A DNA stretch of 64,000 nt, from positions 5,146,001-5,210,000 of the forward strand of contig NZ_CP114903.1 of assembly GCF_027497255.1 (NCBI RefSeq). Reading direction: 5' to 3'. The number at the start of each line of letters is the position of its first letter. Position 1 is the stretch's first letter. Source of the DNA: Micromonospora sp. WMMD882. Its GTDB lineage: Bacteria > Actinomycetota > Actinomycetes > Mycobacteriales > Micromonosporaceae. Of the stretch, positions 9,394-17,323 are shown one piece after another. The notes under the pieces are model-generated. The model did no database searches. It worked only from the letters and a program-made list of their open reading frames with translations, and was not told where the DNA came from. A program made the position numbers and the translations under genes.

Positions 9394-9969
9394 GTGGAGG
9401 AGACCGTCGACCTCGACCGGATCGAGAAGGCCGTACGCGAGATCCTGATCGCGGTCGGCGAGGACCCGGACCGCGACGGCCTCGTACAGACCCCGGCCCG
9501 GGTGGCCCGGGCGTACGCGGAGCTCTTCGCCGGCCTACGGGTCGACCCCAGGCAGGTGCTCAACACCACCTTCGAGGCCCACCACGAGGAGCTGGTGCTG
9601 GTCCGGGACATCGACGTGATGAGCCTGTGCGAGCACCACCTGCTCCCCTTCCGGGGCAGCGCCCACATCGGCTACATCCCCGGCCCGGACGGACGGATCA
9701 CCGGCCTGTCCAAGCTCGCCCGCCTGGTCGAGGTCTACGCCCGTCGCCCCCAGGTGCAGGAACGGCTCACCTCCCAGATCGCCGACCTGCTGATGGAGCG
9801 CCTCGCGCCCCGGGGCGTGATCGTGGTGCTGGAGTGCGAGCACATGTGCATGGCCATGCGGGGCATCCAGAAGTCCGGCGCGCAGACCATCACCTCGGCC
9901 GTCCGGGGCACCCTGCAACGGGACGCCAAATCCCGGGCCGAAGCGATGGCCCTGATCCTGCCACGCTGA
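9394..9969 (+). CDS. folE: GTP cyclohydrolase I
   Basis: First enzyme of tetrahydrofolate synthesis: GTP to 7,8-dihydroneopterin triphosphate plus formate. The 191-residue protein carries the zinc ligands C79-E-H-H82 (in the motif CEHHLLPF) and C148 (in ECEHMCM), and the substrate motif [12 protein letters not shown]. The start chosen is GTG 9394, giving the usual length. The frame is open back to 9268, where a CTG overlaps the ftsH stop, and translates as plausible protein ([12 protein letters not shown]), so a longer form from a non-standard start cannot be excluded. In related genomes folP usually follows; here a 13.6 kb opposite-strand block intervenes. Confidence 0.95.
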   Translation: MEETVDLDRIEKAVREILIAVGEDPDRDGLVQTPARVARAYAELFAGLRVDPRQVLNTTFEAHHEELVLVRDIDVMSLCEHHLLPFRGSAHIGYIPGPDGRITGLSKLARLVEVYARRPQVQERLTSQIADLLMERLAPRGVIVVLECEHMCMAMRGIQKSGAQTITSAVRGTLQRDAKSRAEAMALILPR

Positions 9970-9973
9970 CCCG

Positions 9974-10717
9974 TCAACCGGCCGCGCCGAACAGCAGGAT
10001 CCCGGCGGCGGTCAGCACCGCCGGAAGACCGCACACCAGCACGCCGAGCCAGCGGCTGCGGTCCCGGCGGTCGTCCACCCCGGTCGGCCGACGGAACGCG
10101 CCCACCACGGTCGACCGCCCCAGGAGCAGCGCAACCGCGGCCACCGGCAGCCCGAGCAACGCCGCGAGCACGCCACCAGCGCCGTCGACCCCGACCAACC
10201 CGAGGACGATCGCCTGCGCCACCGGCGCGAGCAGCGCCAACACCCCGCAGACCAACAGGTCACGCACGCCCGTCCACCCCGCCGACCGGAACGCTCGCCG
10301 GGCGTCGAGGATCCCCTCCGCCGTGTCCGCGCACTGCCGGGCCGTCCGCAGCTCCGCCAGCACCGCCGCCGGGCCAGCCGTCATCGACCGGGCCGACGCG
10401 CTCACCTCCGGCGGTGACGGCACCAGGGACATCGCCGGTACGCCCAGCTCACGCAGCCGCGACTGCTGGTGGACCAACCGGGCGCGTACGACGTCCAACT
10501 CGTCCCGCGCGGCCCGGACGGAACGGGCCTGCTCGCCGGCGGCGAGCGACGAGCCACGGCGTATCCCGTCGAGCTGACGGGCCGCGGCCAGGTACTCGGT
10601 CCACGCCGTGGCCCCCTGGCCGTGGGCGGACGACCCCGTCGGCTCCCCGGTTCCGCCGGTCCGCCCGGCTTCTCCGCCCGTGCCGGCCACCCCGGACGCG
10701 CTGACGTCTCCGCTCAT
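9974..10717 (-). CDS. Membrane protein with helical N-terminal domain (hypothetical, secretion-locus associated)
   Basis: A 247-residue protein of unknown function. Residues about 1-38 are Gly/Ser-rich. Residues 40-140 are charged and helical, suggesting a coiled coil (ARDELDVVRARLVHQQSRL). The C-terminal third has three hydrophobic segments (LLVCGVLALLAPVAQAIVLGLVG, VLAALLGLPVAAVALLLG and VLVCGLPAVLTAAGILLFG). Its ATG overlaps the stop of the FtsK-like gene as ATGA, so the two are translationally coupled and probably cooperate. It converges on folE with a 4-bp gap. Confidence 0.75.
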   Translation of the reverse strand: MSGDVSASGVAGTGGEAGRTGGTGEPTGSSAHGQGATAWTEYLAAARQLDGIRRGSSLAAGEQARSVRAARDELDVVRARLVHQQSRLRELGVPAMSLVPSPPEVSASARSMTAGPAAVLAELRTARQCADTAEGILDARRAFRSAGWTGVRDLLVCGVLALLAPVAQAIVLGLVGVDGAGGVLAALLGLPVAAVALLLGRSTVVGAFRRPTGVDDRRDRSRWLGVLVCGLPAVLTAAGILLFGAAG

Positions 10718-13700
10718 GCCGGCTGCCCCGGTCGCACCTGTTCCTCCGGCCGTGCCTGCTTCTGCGGTCGTGCCGGCTCCCCGGGCGGTGCTGGCGTCCC
10801 GGACCGTGGCTGCCGCTTCGGCGCCTTCTGCTTCGGTGGCGCCGGCCTCCCCGGTCGTGCCTGCTGGTCCGGTGGCGCCGGCGTCTCCGGGGTCGCCGGC
10901 TTCTCAGGTGCTGCCTGCTGGTCCGGTGGCGCCGGTGGCTCTGGGGTCGCCGGATCCCGGTGGTTGGCGAACGGCACCAGCACCCGCCCCGGCCCGCCCG
11001 GCGAATCCCAGCACAGCGCCCGGCCCGGCCGGGGCGACCAGTGCACGGCGCGGCCGACCACCGGCGTCAACTGACTGCCCGGCACGTCGACCACGACCAA
11101 CGTGGCCAACCTGGTGACGTCGTCCTCCCGGTCGAGCAGCGCGCCGAGCGACGAAGCCGACCGCCACCAGCCCAGCAGATGCCGACCGGCCGTCGGGCCG
11201 GCGCGCAGCAGAGCGCGCAGCGGCTCGTCCGGAACCCCACCCGGACCATCCGCCCCGAACACCACCAGGTAGGCGGGACGGTCGTCGCGGAACGCGGTAA
11301 GCAACCCGGCCAGGTCGACCGTCTCGACGTCCTGCCGGTCGGCCAACTCGACGGCGAGATCTCCGGCGACACCGGCCGCGCTGGCCGTCAGCGCGGCCAC
11401 CACGAACCGGGCCGTACCCGGCCGGTGGTGCGCCGCGACACTCCGGGCAGCGGTCACCAGCATGCCGGTCGCCTCCGAGCCGGTGCCCAACACCACCAGA
11501 TTCCGGCCGGACGCCGGGACGAGGGGCACCGACACCGTGGTCCGGAACACGTCCACCGCCCGGCCGAGCAGCGCCGCCGGAGGACGGCTCGGGTCCGCGA
11601 GGGCGGCCCGGTGACACGGATCGTTGTCCAGTACCGGGCGGGCGTAGCCGGCGAAGACCACCGGCGGGGACGAATCCGTCGGCCGGGCCGCCCAGAGCCG
11701 GCGTCGCAGGCCGGTCAGCGCCGCCGGATCGTCCAACGGATCCGGGAACCGCACCATCCGCTCGTGCCCACGCGTCGCGCCACGCGGACCGCCGAGACCA
11801 CCCGCCGTGTTGATCACCGCGCTGCCCAGGGCCAGCCCGGCGGCAGCATCGTTCGTCGGCTCCAGCACCGCGGCGCCGCCCGGCAACGCCACCCGCACCG
11901 GGAACTGACCGAGCACCGAGTCACGGCCCGTCGCCCCGTCCCGGCCCGTCGCCCCGGAGCGACCCGCGGCACCGTCCCGGGCGGTGGACGCCAACCCGAG
12001 ATCCCCGTCGCCACACAGGATCAGATGAACCCCGTACGAGCGTCCGAGCCGGGCCAACGCCTCCAACCGGCAGGCCAGATCGACGGCGAGCCGGTCCCGC
12101 TGCGACGGACGGTGCCCCGGATCGGTCGCCCGGAACAGCAACGGAAGATTGTCGACCACGCAGACGATCCGGGGCAGCGGCTGATGCTGCCGCAACTCGG
12201 CGAAACGTTGCCCACCGGCCCGTTGGCCGGCCTCCTCACGCCGACGTGCCTCGGCCTCCAGATGACCCAGGAGATCCTGCACGTACTCCCGGTCGGCGGC
12301 GAGCGCGGCCGTTCTGACCTGCGGAACCCACGACCGGTCCCGCCGGGTCTGCAGGAACTCGGTGAACGACTCGCTGTCGGCCATGTCGACCAGGTGCAGG
12401 ACCAACTCGTCCGGGCCGTACCGGGTGGCGAGACCGAAGAGCACGTTGGTCAGGAAATCCACCCGACCGCTGCCCGGTCGACCACTGACCAACCAGTGCG
12501 GGGTCAGCTCGGTCAGCCCCAGGGTCACCGACCGCCCGTCCGCGTCCCCGACCACCGTGGAAAGTCCTTCGGCGGAACTGGCCGACCAGAGCGGCGTCTC
12601 CGCGTCCGGCAACAGCGTGGCCAGGGTGAGGTGCGCGCCGGCCGCGACCCGGCGGGCCAGCCGACGGCAGACCGAGTCGACCAGCTCGACAGGCGGGTCC
12701 GTCTCGGGCAGGACCGGAGAGTTCAGGCCCACCGGCGGCGCCGCGCCCGGCCCGGCGAACGACGTCCCGGGCGGATCGCCCAGCAGCGCGTACCCGTCAC
12801 GGATCGTGAGGGTCGTACCGTACGGGAGGGGGGTAGCGCCGGAGAGGCCGGCCTCGACTCCAGCAGCGTCCGCCGGCCCCACCCGGGCTCCGACGGCGTG
12901 GTCGGGGCCCGCCGTGGCGTCCCTGGTTAACGTACGGTCGACGGCGGACCGGGGGGCGGGGGGCGCCGCCGACCCGGAAGCGGAACGTCGACGCGCACGC
13001 GACGGCGCCGACCCGCCGGCGCCGGTCGGAGCCGTGACGCCGGGCGGGGCCGTGACGCCGGGCGGAGCGGTGCCGGCGGTGGCGGAAGCCACCGAGGTGA
13101 GAGCGGGGGTGGACGCGTCGACGACGGACGCGGACCCCGAAGTGATCGCCCCGGCCGCAGTGGGCGGGCCCGGCCAGCCGACGACGACGAGATGCAGACC
13201 CGAGTGATGGCCGCACCGCGCCAACGCCCTGACCCGCGTCAACTCGTCCGGGCCGGTCCCCTCCGGCCACCGGGCGACGACGAGCAGCATCCGCCGATCG
13301 TGTCGACGCTGCCCGGTGACCCCGGCCGCGACCCACTGCTCGGCCTCGTCCAGCACCCACCGCAGACCGGTCAGATCGGTGGCTGGCGGCGGCAGCAGAC
13401 CGGCGTCCGCCAACGCCGCGAACGGCGCGAACGTCCCGCTTGACGGAGCGGTCGCCGACGTGCCCGGCGAACCGACGCCCCGGCCGCCGGCCCGCTCCTC
13501 GTCCCCGGCGGGAGGCGTCGAAACCGGGACCGCGCGGACGCCGCGCCCCGGTCCTCCCAGGCCCCTTCCGGAGGACGTCCGATCGTCCTCCCGGCCGGCG
13601 ACGGTCGGGGCGTCGTCCAGGCGGGCGCTGGCGCGGTCGTCGTCCGTGCCGTCGCGAGCCGGGTCGATGCCGGCGCCGTAGGCGGTCGGGTCGTCGCCGG

Positions 13701-14217
13701 TATCGGCGGTGGTCGCGCCGTCGGCGCCGGTGCTCGTCGGGCCGTCGATGATCGTCGGGTCGTCGGTGGTCGGGGCGCCAGCCCCGTCGACTGCGCGCAC
13801 CAGCAGCGCGCCGGCCGGCGCGGCGGCCAGCAGCCGTAGCAGCACCGCACGGAGCAGGCCGGACACCTGAGGGTCGCCGGCATCGGCGTCGATGGCCAGG
13901 TGGCCGGTGTCGAACAGGGGCACCAGGGCGGGAAAACGCGCGTCGTCCAGCGGGACGGCCGTGCCGACCCGGACGAAGGCGGGTACCCGGTCGGAGGCTG
14001 GCACGTCCAGCGTGAGCGTGTCCAGAGCGTCCCCCGCCCAGCCCGGCGCCAGCACCTCCGCGGCACGGCGCAGCCGGTCGGCCAGCTCGTGTTGCCGGCG
14101 CTGATCGGCAGGAGCCGGTCGGGTGTCTTCGAGCAGGCCGGCGGCGGCGGTCGCCACGGCGGCGGCCCGGCGGTGCAGGGCGGCGGCGCGGCTGGTACGA
14201 CCCCTCATGTCGGCCAC
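10714..14217 (-). CDS. FtsK/SpoIIIE-domain protein with degenerate ATP sites
   Basis: A 1,167-residue protein. The central and C-terminal parts resemble the tandem RecA-like folds of FtsK/SpoIIIE, EccC and TcpA motors. One typical stretch is HWLVSGRPGSGRVDFLTNV, followed by a VPQVRTAALAADREYVQDLL..EAEARRREE region. The first P-loop reads GRPGSGR (the invariant Lys is Arg) and its Walker B is VCVVDN without the acidic pair. The second P-loop position reads GTGSEATG, with no Lys. Long Asp/Thr/Ala-rich and Pro-rich linkers and a Pro/Gln-rich tail are present. GTG 14217 was chosen for its GAGGTGG ribosome site; ATG 14208 is the alternative. It could be a coupling or scaffold protein of the adjacent secretion locus. 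Confidence 0.8.
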   Translation of the reverse strand: MADMRGRTSRAAALHRRAAAVATAAAGLLEDTRPAPADQRRQHELADRLRRAAEVLAPGWAGDALDTLTLDVPASDRVPAFVRVGTAVPLDDARFPALVPLFDTGHLAIDADAGDPQVSGLLRAVLLRLLAAAPAGALLVRAVDGAGAPTTDDPTIIDGPTSTGADGATTADTGDDPTAYGAGIDPARDGTDDDRASARLDDAPTVAGREDDRTSSGRGLGGPGRGVRAVPVSTPPAGDEERAGGRGVGSPGTSATAPSSGTFAPFAALADAGLLPPPATDLTGLRWVLDEAEQWVAAGVTGQRRHDRRMLLVVARWPEGTGPDELTRVRALARCGHHSGLHLVVVGWPGPPTAAGAITSGSASVVDASTPALTSVASATAGTAPPGVTAPPGVTAPTGAGGSAPSRARRRSASGSAAPPAPRSAVDRTLTRDATAGPDHAVGARVGPADAAGVEAGLSGATPLPYGTTLTIRDGYALLGDPPGTSFAGPGAAPPVGLNSPVLPETDPPVELVDSVCRRLARRVAAGAHLTLATLLPDAETPLWSASSAEGLSTVVGDADGRSVTLGLTELTPHWLVSGRPGSGRVDFLTNVLFGLATRYGPDELVLHLVDMADSESFTEFLQTRRDRSWVPQVRTAALAADREYVQDLLGHLEAEARRREEAGQRAGGQRFAELRQHQPLPRIVCVVDNLPLLFRATDPGHRPSQRDRLAVDLACRLEALARLGRSYGVHLILCGDGDLGLASTARDGAAGRSGATGRDGATGRDSVLGQFPVRVALPGGAAVLEPTNDAAAGLALGSAVINTAGGLGGPRGATRGHERMVRFPDPLDDPAALTGLRRRLWAARPTDSSPPVVFAGYARPVLDNDPCHRAALADPSRPPAALLGRAVDVFRTTVSVPLVPASGRNLVVLGTGSEATGMLVTAARSVAAHHRPGTARFVVAALTASAAGVAGDLAVELADRQDVETVDLAGLLTAFRDDRPAYLVVFGADGPGGVPDEPLRALLRAGPTAGRHLLGWWRSASSLGALLDREDDVTRLATLVVVDVPGSQLTPVVGRAVHWSPRPGRALCWDSPGGPGRVLVPFANHRDPATPEPPAPPDQQAAPEKPATPETPAPPDQQARPGRPAPPKQKAPKRQPRSGTPAPPGEPARPQKQARPEEQVRPGQPA

Positions 14218-14414
14218 CGGCGCCACCTCTCTTCCCGACAGACCCTCCCGAGCAGAGACGGTATCCCAGGCGGATGTGGTGTTCCGGGAAGCGCGGCGGC
14301 GCGCGCGCCGAGATGTGACGAACGTCGTCGATCCGGCGAAGTCGGACAAGTCAACCACCCCGTCGGCCGGATCCGGGCATTGGGTACGGAGCCGCCAACC
14401 GATAGCCTCAGGGG

Positions 14415-14981
14415 GTGGAATCAGTGCAGCCCTCCGCCGGTTCCCAGGTGTCCCGCGTCCCGGTGCAGCGGGCCCCCTCCGAGCAGCCGGCGCCACCCCC
14501 GGGCCAGCCGGCTCCGGTGCCACCACGCCGTCGCCTTCGGACGGCGCTTACGGTGGCGGGGGTGTCGCTCGCGGTGCTTCTGCTCAGTGGAGCGGTGACC
14601 GTGTTCGTCCTCTACGACCGCGCCAGCGCCCCCGACCGCACCTCCCCCGACGTCGTGGTGGTGAAGTATCTGCAAAACTTTCTGGTTGATCGTAACGATG
14701 CGCGCGCTGATTTGCTCACGTGCGACGGAGTGGAAGGCCTGGCTGCGATCGAGCAGTTCCGCAAAGATCTGATTGATCGAGAACGAGCGTTAAATGTGTC
14801 GGTTTCAATCAATATTGAAGGATTGCTCGTCTTGGAGGCGACAGAGTCGACTGCCGTGGTAACTGCGGTCATAAGAAGAAGTGCTCTGATCGACGGAGTA
14901 CAGCAGAGCCTGACCGACCGGTGGCGTTTCGACCTTCAAGAGTTGGACGGCTGGCGTATCTGCACCGCGATCAAATCCTGA
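14415..14981 (+). CDS. Single-pass membrane protein with NTF2/VirB8-like extracytoplasmic domain
   Basis: A 188-residue protein with a Pro-rich cytoplasmic N-terminus, one transmembrane helix at residues about 43-67 (TALTVAGVSLAVLLLSGAVTVFVLYD) and a compact exported domain. The pattern of helix pair then strands ending ..SLTDRWRFDLQELDGWRICTA resembles NTF2-fold domains such as VirB8/TcpC. That assignment is by pattern only. From about 14650 to the stop the base composition drops sharply (about 46% GC over 14761-14880), unlike its own first half and its neighbours. GTG 14415 follows a TAGCCT -10-like box at 14403, so the transcript may be nearly leaderless. It is divergent from the FtsK-like gene. 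Confidence 0.7.
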   Translation: MESVQPSAGSQVSRVPVQRAPSEQPAPPPGQPAPVPPRRRLRTALTVAGVSLAVLLLSGAVTVFVLYDRASAPDRTSPDVVVVKYLQNFLVDRNDARADLLTCDGVEGLAAIEQFRKDLIDRERALNVSVSINIEGLLVLEATESTAVVTAVIRRSALIDGVQQSLTDRWRFDLQELDGWRICTAIKS

Positions 14982-14986
14982 ATCCT

Positions 14987-15580
14987 CTACTCGGTCCAGA
15001 GCAGGTGAGCGGGCACTTCGATGGTGCTCGGGAGGGCACCGCGCCAGGCCCAGCGGTACCAGTCCAGCTCTGCCATTACCCGGAGGTGGATGTCCCCGTC
15101 GCTGCCCGGGTACGGCTCGCTGACCGCGCGCAGGTCACGGCGTTCCGCCGGTCCCACCACCTGTACCACCCGGCGGCCGGTGACCGGGCCAGCCTCGACG
15201 ACCGGCGTCGGCCGTGGAGGCGTCGGGCCGCCCGGGAAGACCGGTCGAGTGTCGGGCGAGGTGCCGGTGGTCGGGCGGTGCCCCAACTTCTCCACCCAGA
15301 TCTGCTCGATCGGCACCAGCGGCGCGAACATCTCCACCAGCTCGGACTCGGCTCGGTACCACTCCCCTTCGGGGAGGACCGGGACGTAGGTCCGGCTGTT
15401 CTGCGTCACCCGCTGGTCGGCCCGCAGATCACCCCGCCAGCCCGTACCGGGCAGCCCGACCACGACCCGCCGGCCGCGCAACTCCACCTGCCCGGTCGCA
15501 GGCACCAACTGCACCGGCCGGGGCGGAAGCGGTGCCCAGGCCTGCGGCGCGACGAACGGGCCGGGCCGGTGGCCGGTCAC
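14987..15580 (-). CDS. Hypothetical protein at the end of the secretion operon
   Basis: A 197-residue protein with no recognised domain. It is rich in Pro, Arg and Trp, has no signal peptide or membrane helix, and contains stretches such as WYRAESELVEMFAPLVPIEQ and LDWYRWAWRGALPS that suggest a folded, possibly protein-binding module. The start is GTG 15580, 13 bp after the stop of the peptidoglycan hydrolase gene, so it is the last gene of the leftward operon. It converges on the 14415 gene with a 5-bp gap. The role is unknown. Confidence 0.6.
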   Translation of the reverse strand: MTGHRPGPFVAPQAWAPLPPRPVQLVPATGQVELRGRRVVVGLPGTGWRGDLRADQRVTQNSRTYVPVLPEGEWYRAESELVEMFAPLVPIEQIWVEKLGHRPTTGTSPDTRPVFPGGPTPPRPTPVVEAGPVTGRRVVQVVGPAERRDLRAVSEPYPGSDGDIHLRVMAELDWYRWAWRGALPSTIEVPAHLLWTE

Positions 15581-15593
15581 CTCGACGGACGCC

Positions 15594-16772
15594 TCACGCC
15601 GCGCCCTTCAACGGCGCGCCCCGTTCCTTCATGAACGGCACCGGGTTCACCGCCCCGCGACTGGTCCGGTCTTCGTTGACGTGCACCTCGAAGTGCAGGT
15701 GCGGGCCGGAGGAGTTGCCGCTGCTGCCCACCTCGCCGATGACGTCGCCCGCCTTCACCAGTTGACCGGAGGCGACCCGGGGCTGCTTCACCATGTGACA
15801 GTAGCGGGTGACGTACCCGCCGGCGTGCAGCATGTCGACGAACCAGCCGCAGCCGCCCTTGTTCGGCCAGCCGTCGACGTTGCAGCTCAGCCGGCCCCGG
15901 TTGTCCGGGTCGCACCGCGACACCAGGACCCGCCCGCTGGCGGCGGCCCGGATCAGCGTGCCCTTGGGGGCCGCGATGTCGACGCCGTTATGCCGGGGGC
16001 GTTCGGCCGTCCGGAAACCGGACCCGACACCGCCGGGGATGGGCGCCGTCCACCCCGACGCGGCGATCTCCCCACTGGCCGCGGCGTCACAGACCGCCCT
16101 GCCGGAAATCTGCACCGTCCGGGCGGCTCCGCCGGCCAGCGCGTCCACGATCCGGCTGGCCAGCTCCTCGTGTTTGGCGTACGCGTCGGGAAAGGCGCTG
16201 ATCTGCACCTTCTGCGCGGCGCGGGTCAGCGGCAGTTGCTGCCAGTTGTCGACCTTGACGAGTTTCTCGTAGAACTTCCGGGCCGCGTAGGCGGGATCCA
16301 TCCGTTGCCGTGCCGTACCCCAGCCGGCCCGCTGCTGGAACAGGCCCAGTGAGTCGTGATCCCAACCGACGCCTTCGTTGGGAATGTCCTTGGAGCCGGC
16401 GACGGTCGGGTTCGCCAGATTGCGCAACCCGGACTCCTGCATCGCGGTGGCCACCGCGATGACCCAGGCCCGGGCAGGTAGACCCATGTCCTGGCCGACC
16501 TTGATGATTACTGCCGCGTTGCGTAGCTGCCGGTCACCGTACCGACTGAACCGTGGCATGTCGCCGGTCACGTCGACGCTGTTCTCGGTGCCGCAGCTCA
16601 ACGCGCCCGCGTTGACCACCTGCTCGGTCTCGCCACCGAGTTCGGTGAGGAGGAAGGCGCCGGCCCCACCGGTGCAGCAGAGCAGCGCCAGCGCCGCGGT
16701 GAGCGCCGCTGCCAGCGCACCGACCCTGACCTTGCGGCGGGGAGACACGGATCCCCCGGTGAGACCGCTCAT
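15594..16772 (-). CDS. Peptidoglycan hydrolase: transglycosylase-like plus M23/LytM endopeptidase
   Basis: A 392-residue membrane-anchored enzyme. A hydrophobic anchor or signal spans residues about 17-42. It is followed by a lysozyme-like module (AVATAMQESGLRN, GLFQQRAGWG) near residues 105-190, and a C-terminal M23 domain with zinc-site motifs H261-N-G-V-D265 and H358-L-H360. Such enzymes open the wall for envelope-spanning machines and fill the VirB1/TcpG role in type IV systems. Its ATG overlaps the stop of the upstream gene (ATGA), tying it to the VirB-like operon. Confidence 0.88.
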   Translation of the reverse strand: MSGLTGGSVSPRRKVRVGALAAALTAALALLCCTGGAGAFLLTELGGETEQVVNAGALSCGTENSVDVTGDMPRFSRYGDRQLRNAAVIIKVGQDMGLPARAWVIAVATAMQESGLRNLANPTVAGSKDIPNEGVGWDHDSLGLFQQRAGWGTARQRMDPAYAARKFYEKLVKVDNWQQLPLTRAAQKVQISAFPDAYAKHEELASRIVDALAGGAARTVQISGRAVCDAAASGEIAASGWTAPIPGGVGSGFRTAERPRHNGVDIAAPKGTLIRAAASGRVLVSRCDPDNRGRLSCNVDGWPNKGGCGWFVDMLHAGGYVTRYCHMVKQPRVASGQLVKAGDVIGEVGSSGNSSGPHLHFEVHVNEDRTSRGAVNPVPFMKERGAPLKGAA

Positions 16773-17323
16773 GCCCGCTCCCAGTCCACCACGTCAACCA
16801 GCCAGCGTCCTTCGGACGCCACGAGTTCCAGTCGGAGTCGACCGGTGTCCAGCGGAACCGACGCTTCGACGAACGACTCGGTGCGCGGCCGTAGCGTCGA
16901 CGGCCCGGTGGCCCGCTCGGCCGGCACGGCAGCCGGCTCCGCCCCGTCCATCTTGTCCAGCAGGCCGGGCGTCGCGAACGGGCGCAGAGTCGACAGCCAC
17001 TCCTCGCTGGTCGCCCCCCGACCGCCGAGCCAGGCGCTGACGAAGCGATCGGTGACCTGCTCCGGCGGATCGGCCCCCGGGCTGGTCACCGGGGACGGAG
17101 GCGCGGCCGTGGCGATCGCGCCGTCGTCACCGAAGTTCGGGTCGACGGTCGTGATCGGCTCGTCGGGTCGGTTGCTGAGTCCGGCCCCGGGGTCGAGCGG
17201 GCCGGCGACCAGCCGGGCGGCTCCGATGACCCCGAGGACCAGCACGGCGATACCCAGCGCGACGCCCACCCGGGATCTCAGCACCCGGGTCAGCAGGAAC
17301 TCGACCGCCCGTCGCACCACCAT
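16769..17323 (-). CDS. VirB8/TcpC-like single-pass membrane protein
   Basis: A 184-residue protein with one N-terminal transmembrane helix (VALGIAVLVLGVIGAARLVAG, residues about 20-40), a Pro-rich linker and an exported domain. The exported domain reads like an NTF2/VirB8 fold: VTDRFVSAWLGG, then LSTLRPFATPGLLDKM, then strand-rich LRLELVASEGRWLVDVV. VirB8-type proteins nucleate the inner-membrane complex of type IV systems. The fold call is inferred from pattern and gene context. ATG 17323 forms a TGATG junction with the VirB6-like gene; GTG 17326 is an alternative start. Confidence 0.7.
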   Translation of the reverse strand: MVVRRAVEFLLTRVLRSRVGVALGIAVLVLGVIGAARLVAGPLDPGAGLSNRPDEPITTVDPNFGDDGAIATAAPPSPVTSPGADPPEQVTDRFVSAWLGGRGATSEEWLSTLRPFATPGLLDKMDGAEPAAVPAERATGPSTLRPRTESFVEASVPLDTGRLRLELVASEGRWLVDVVDWERA

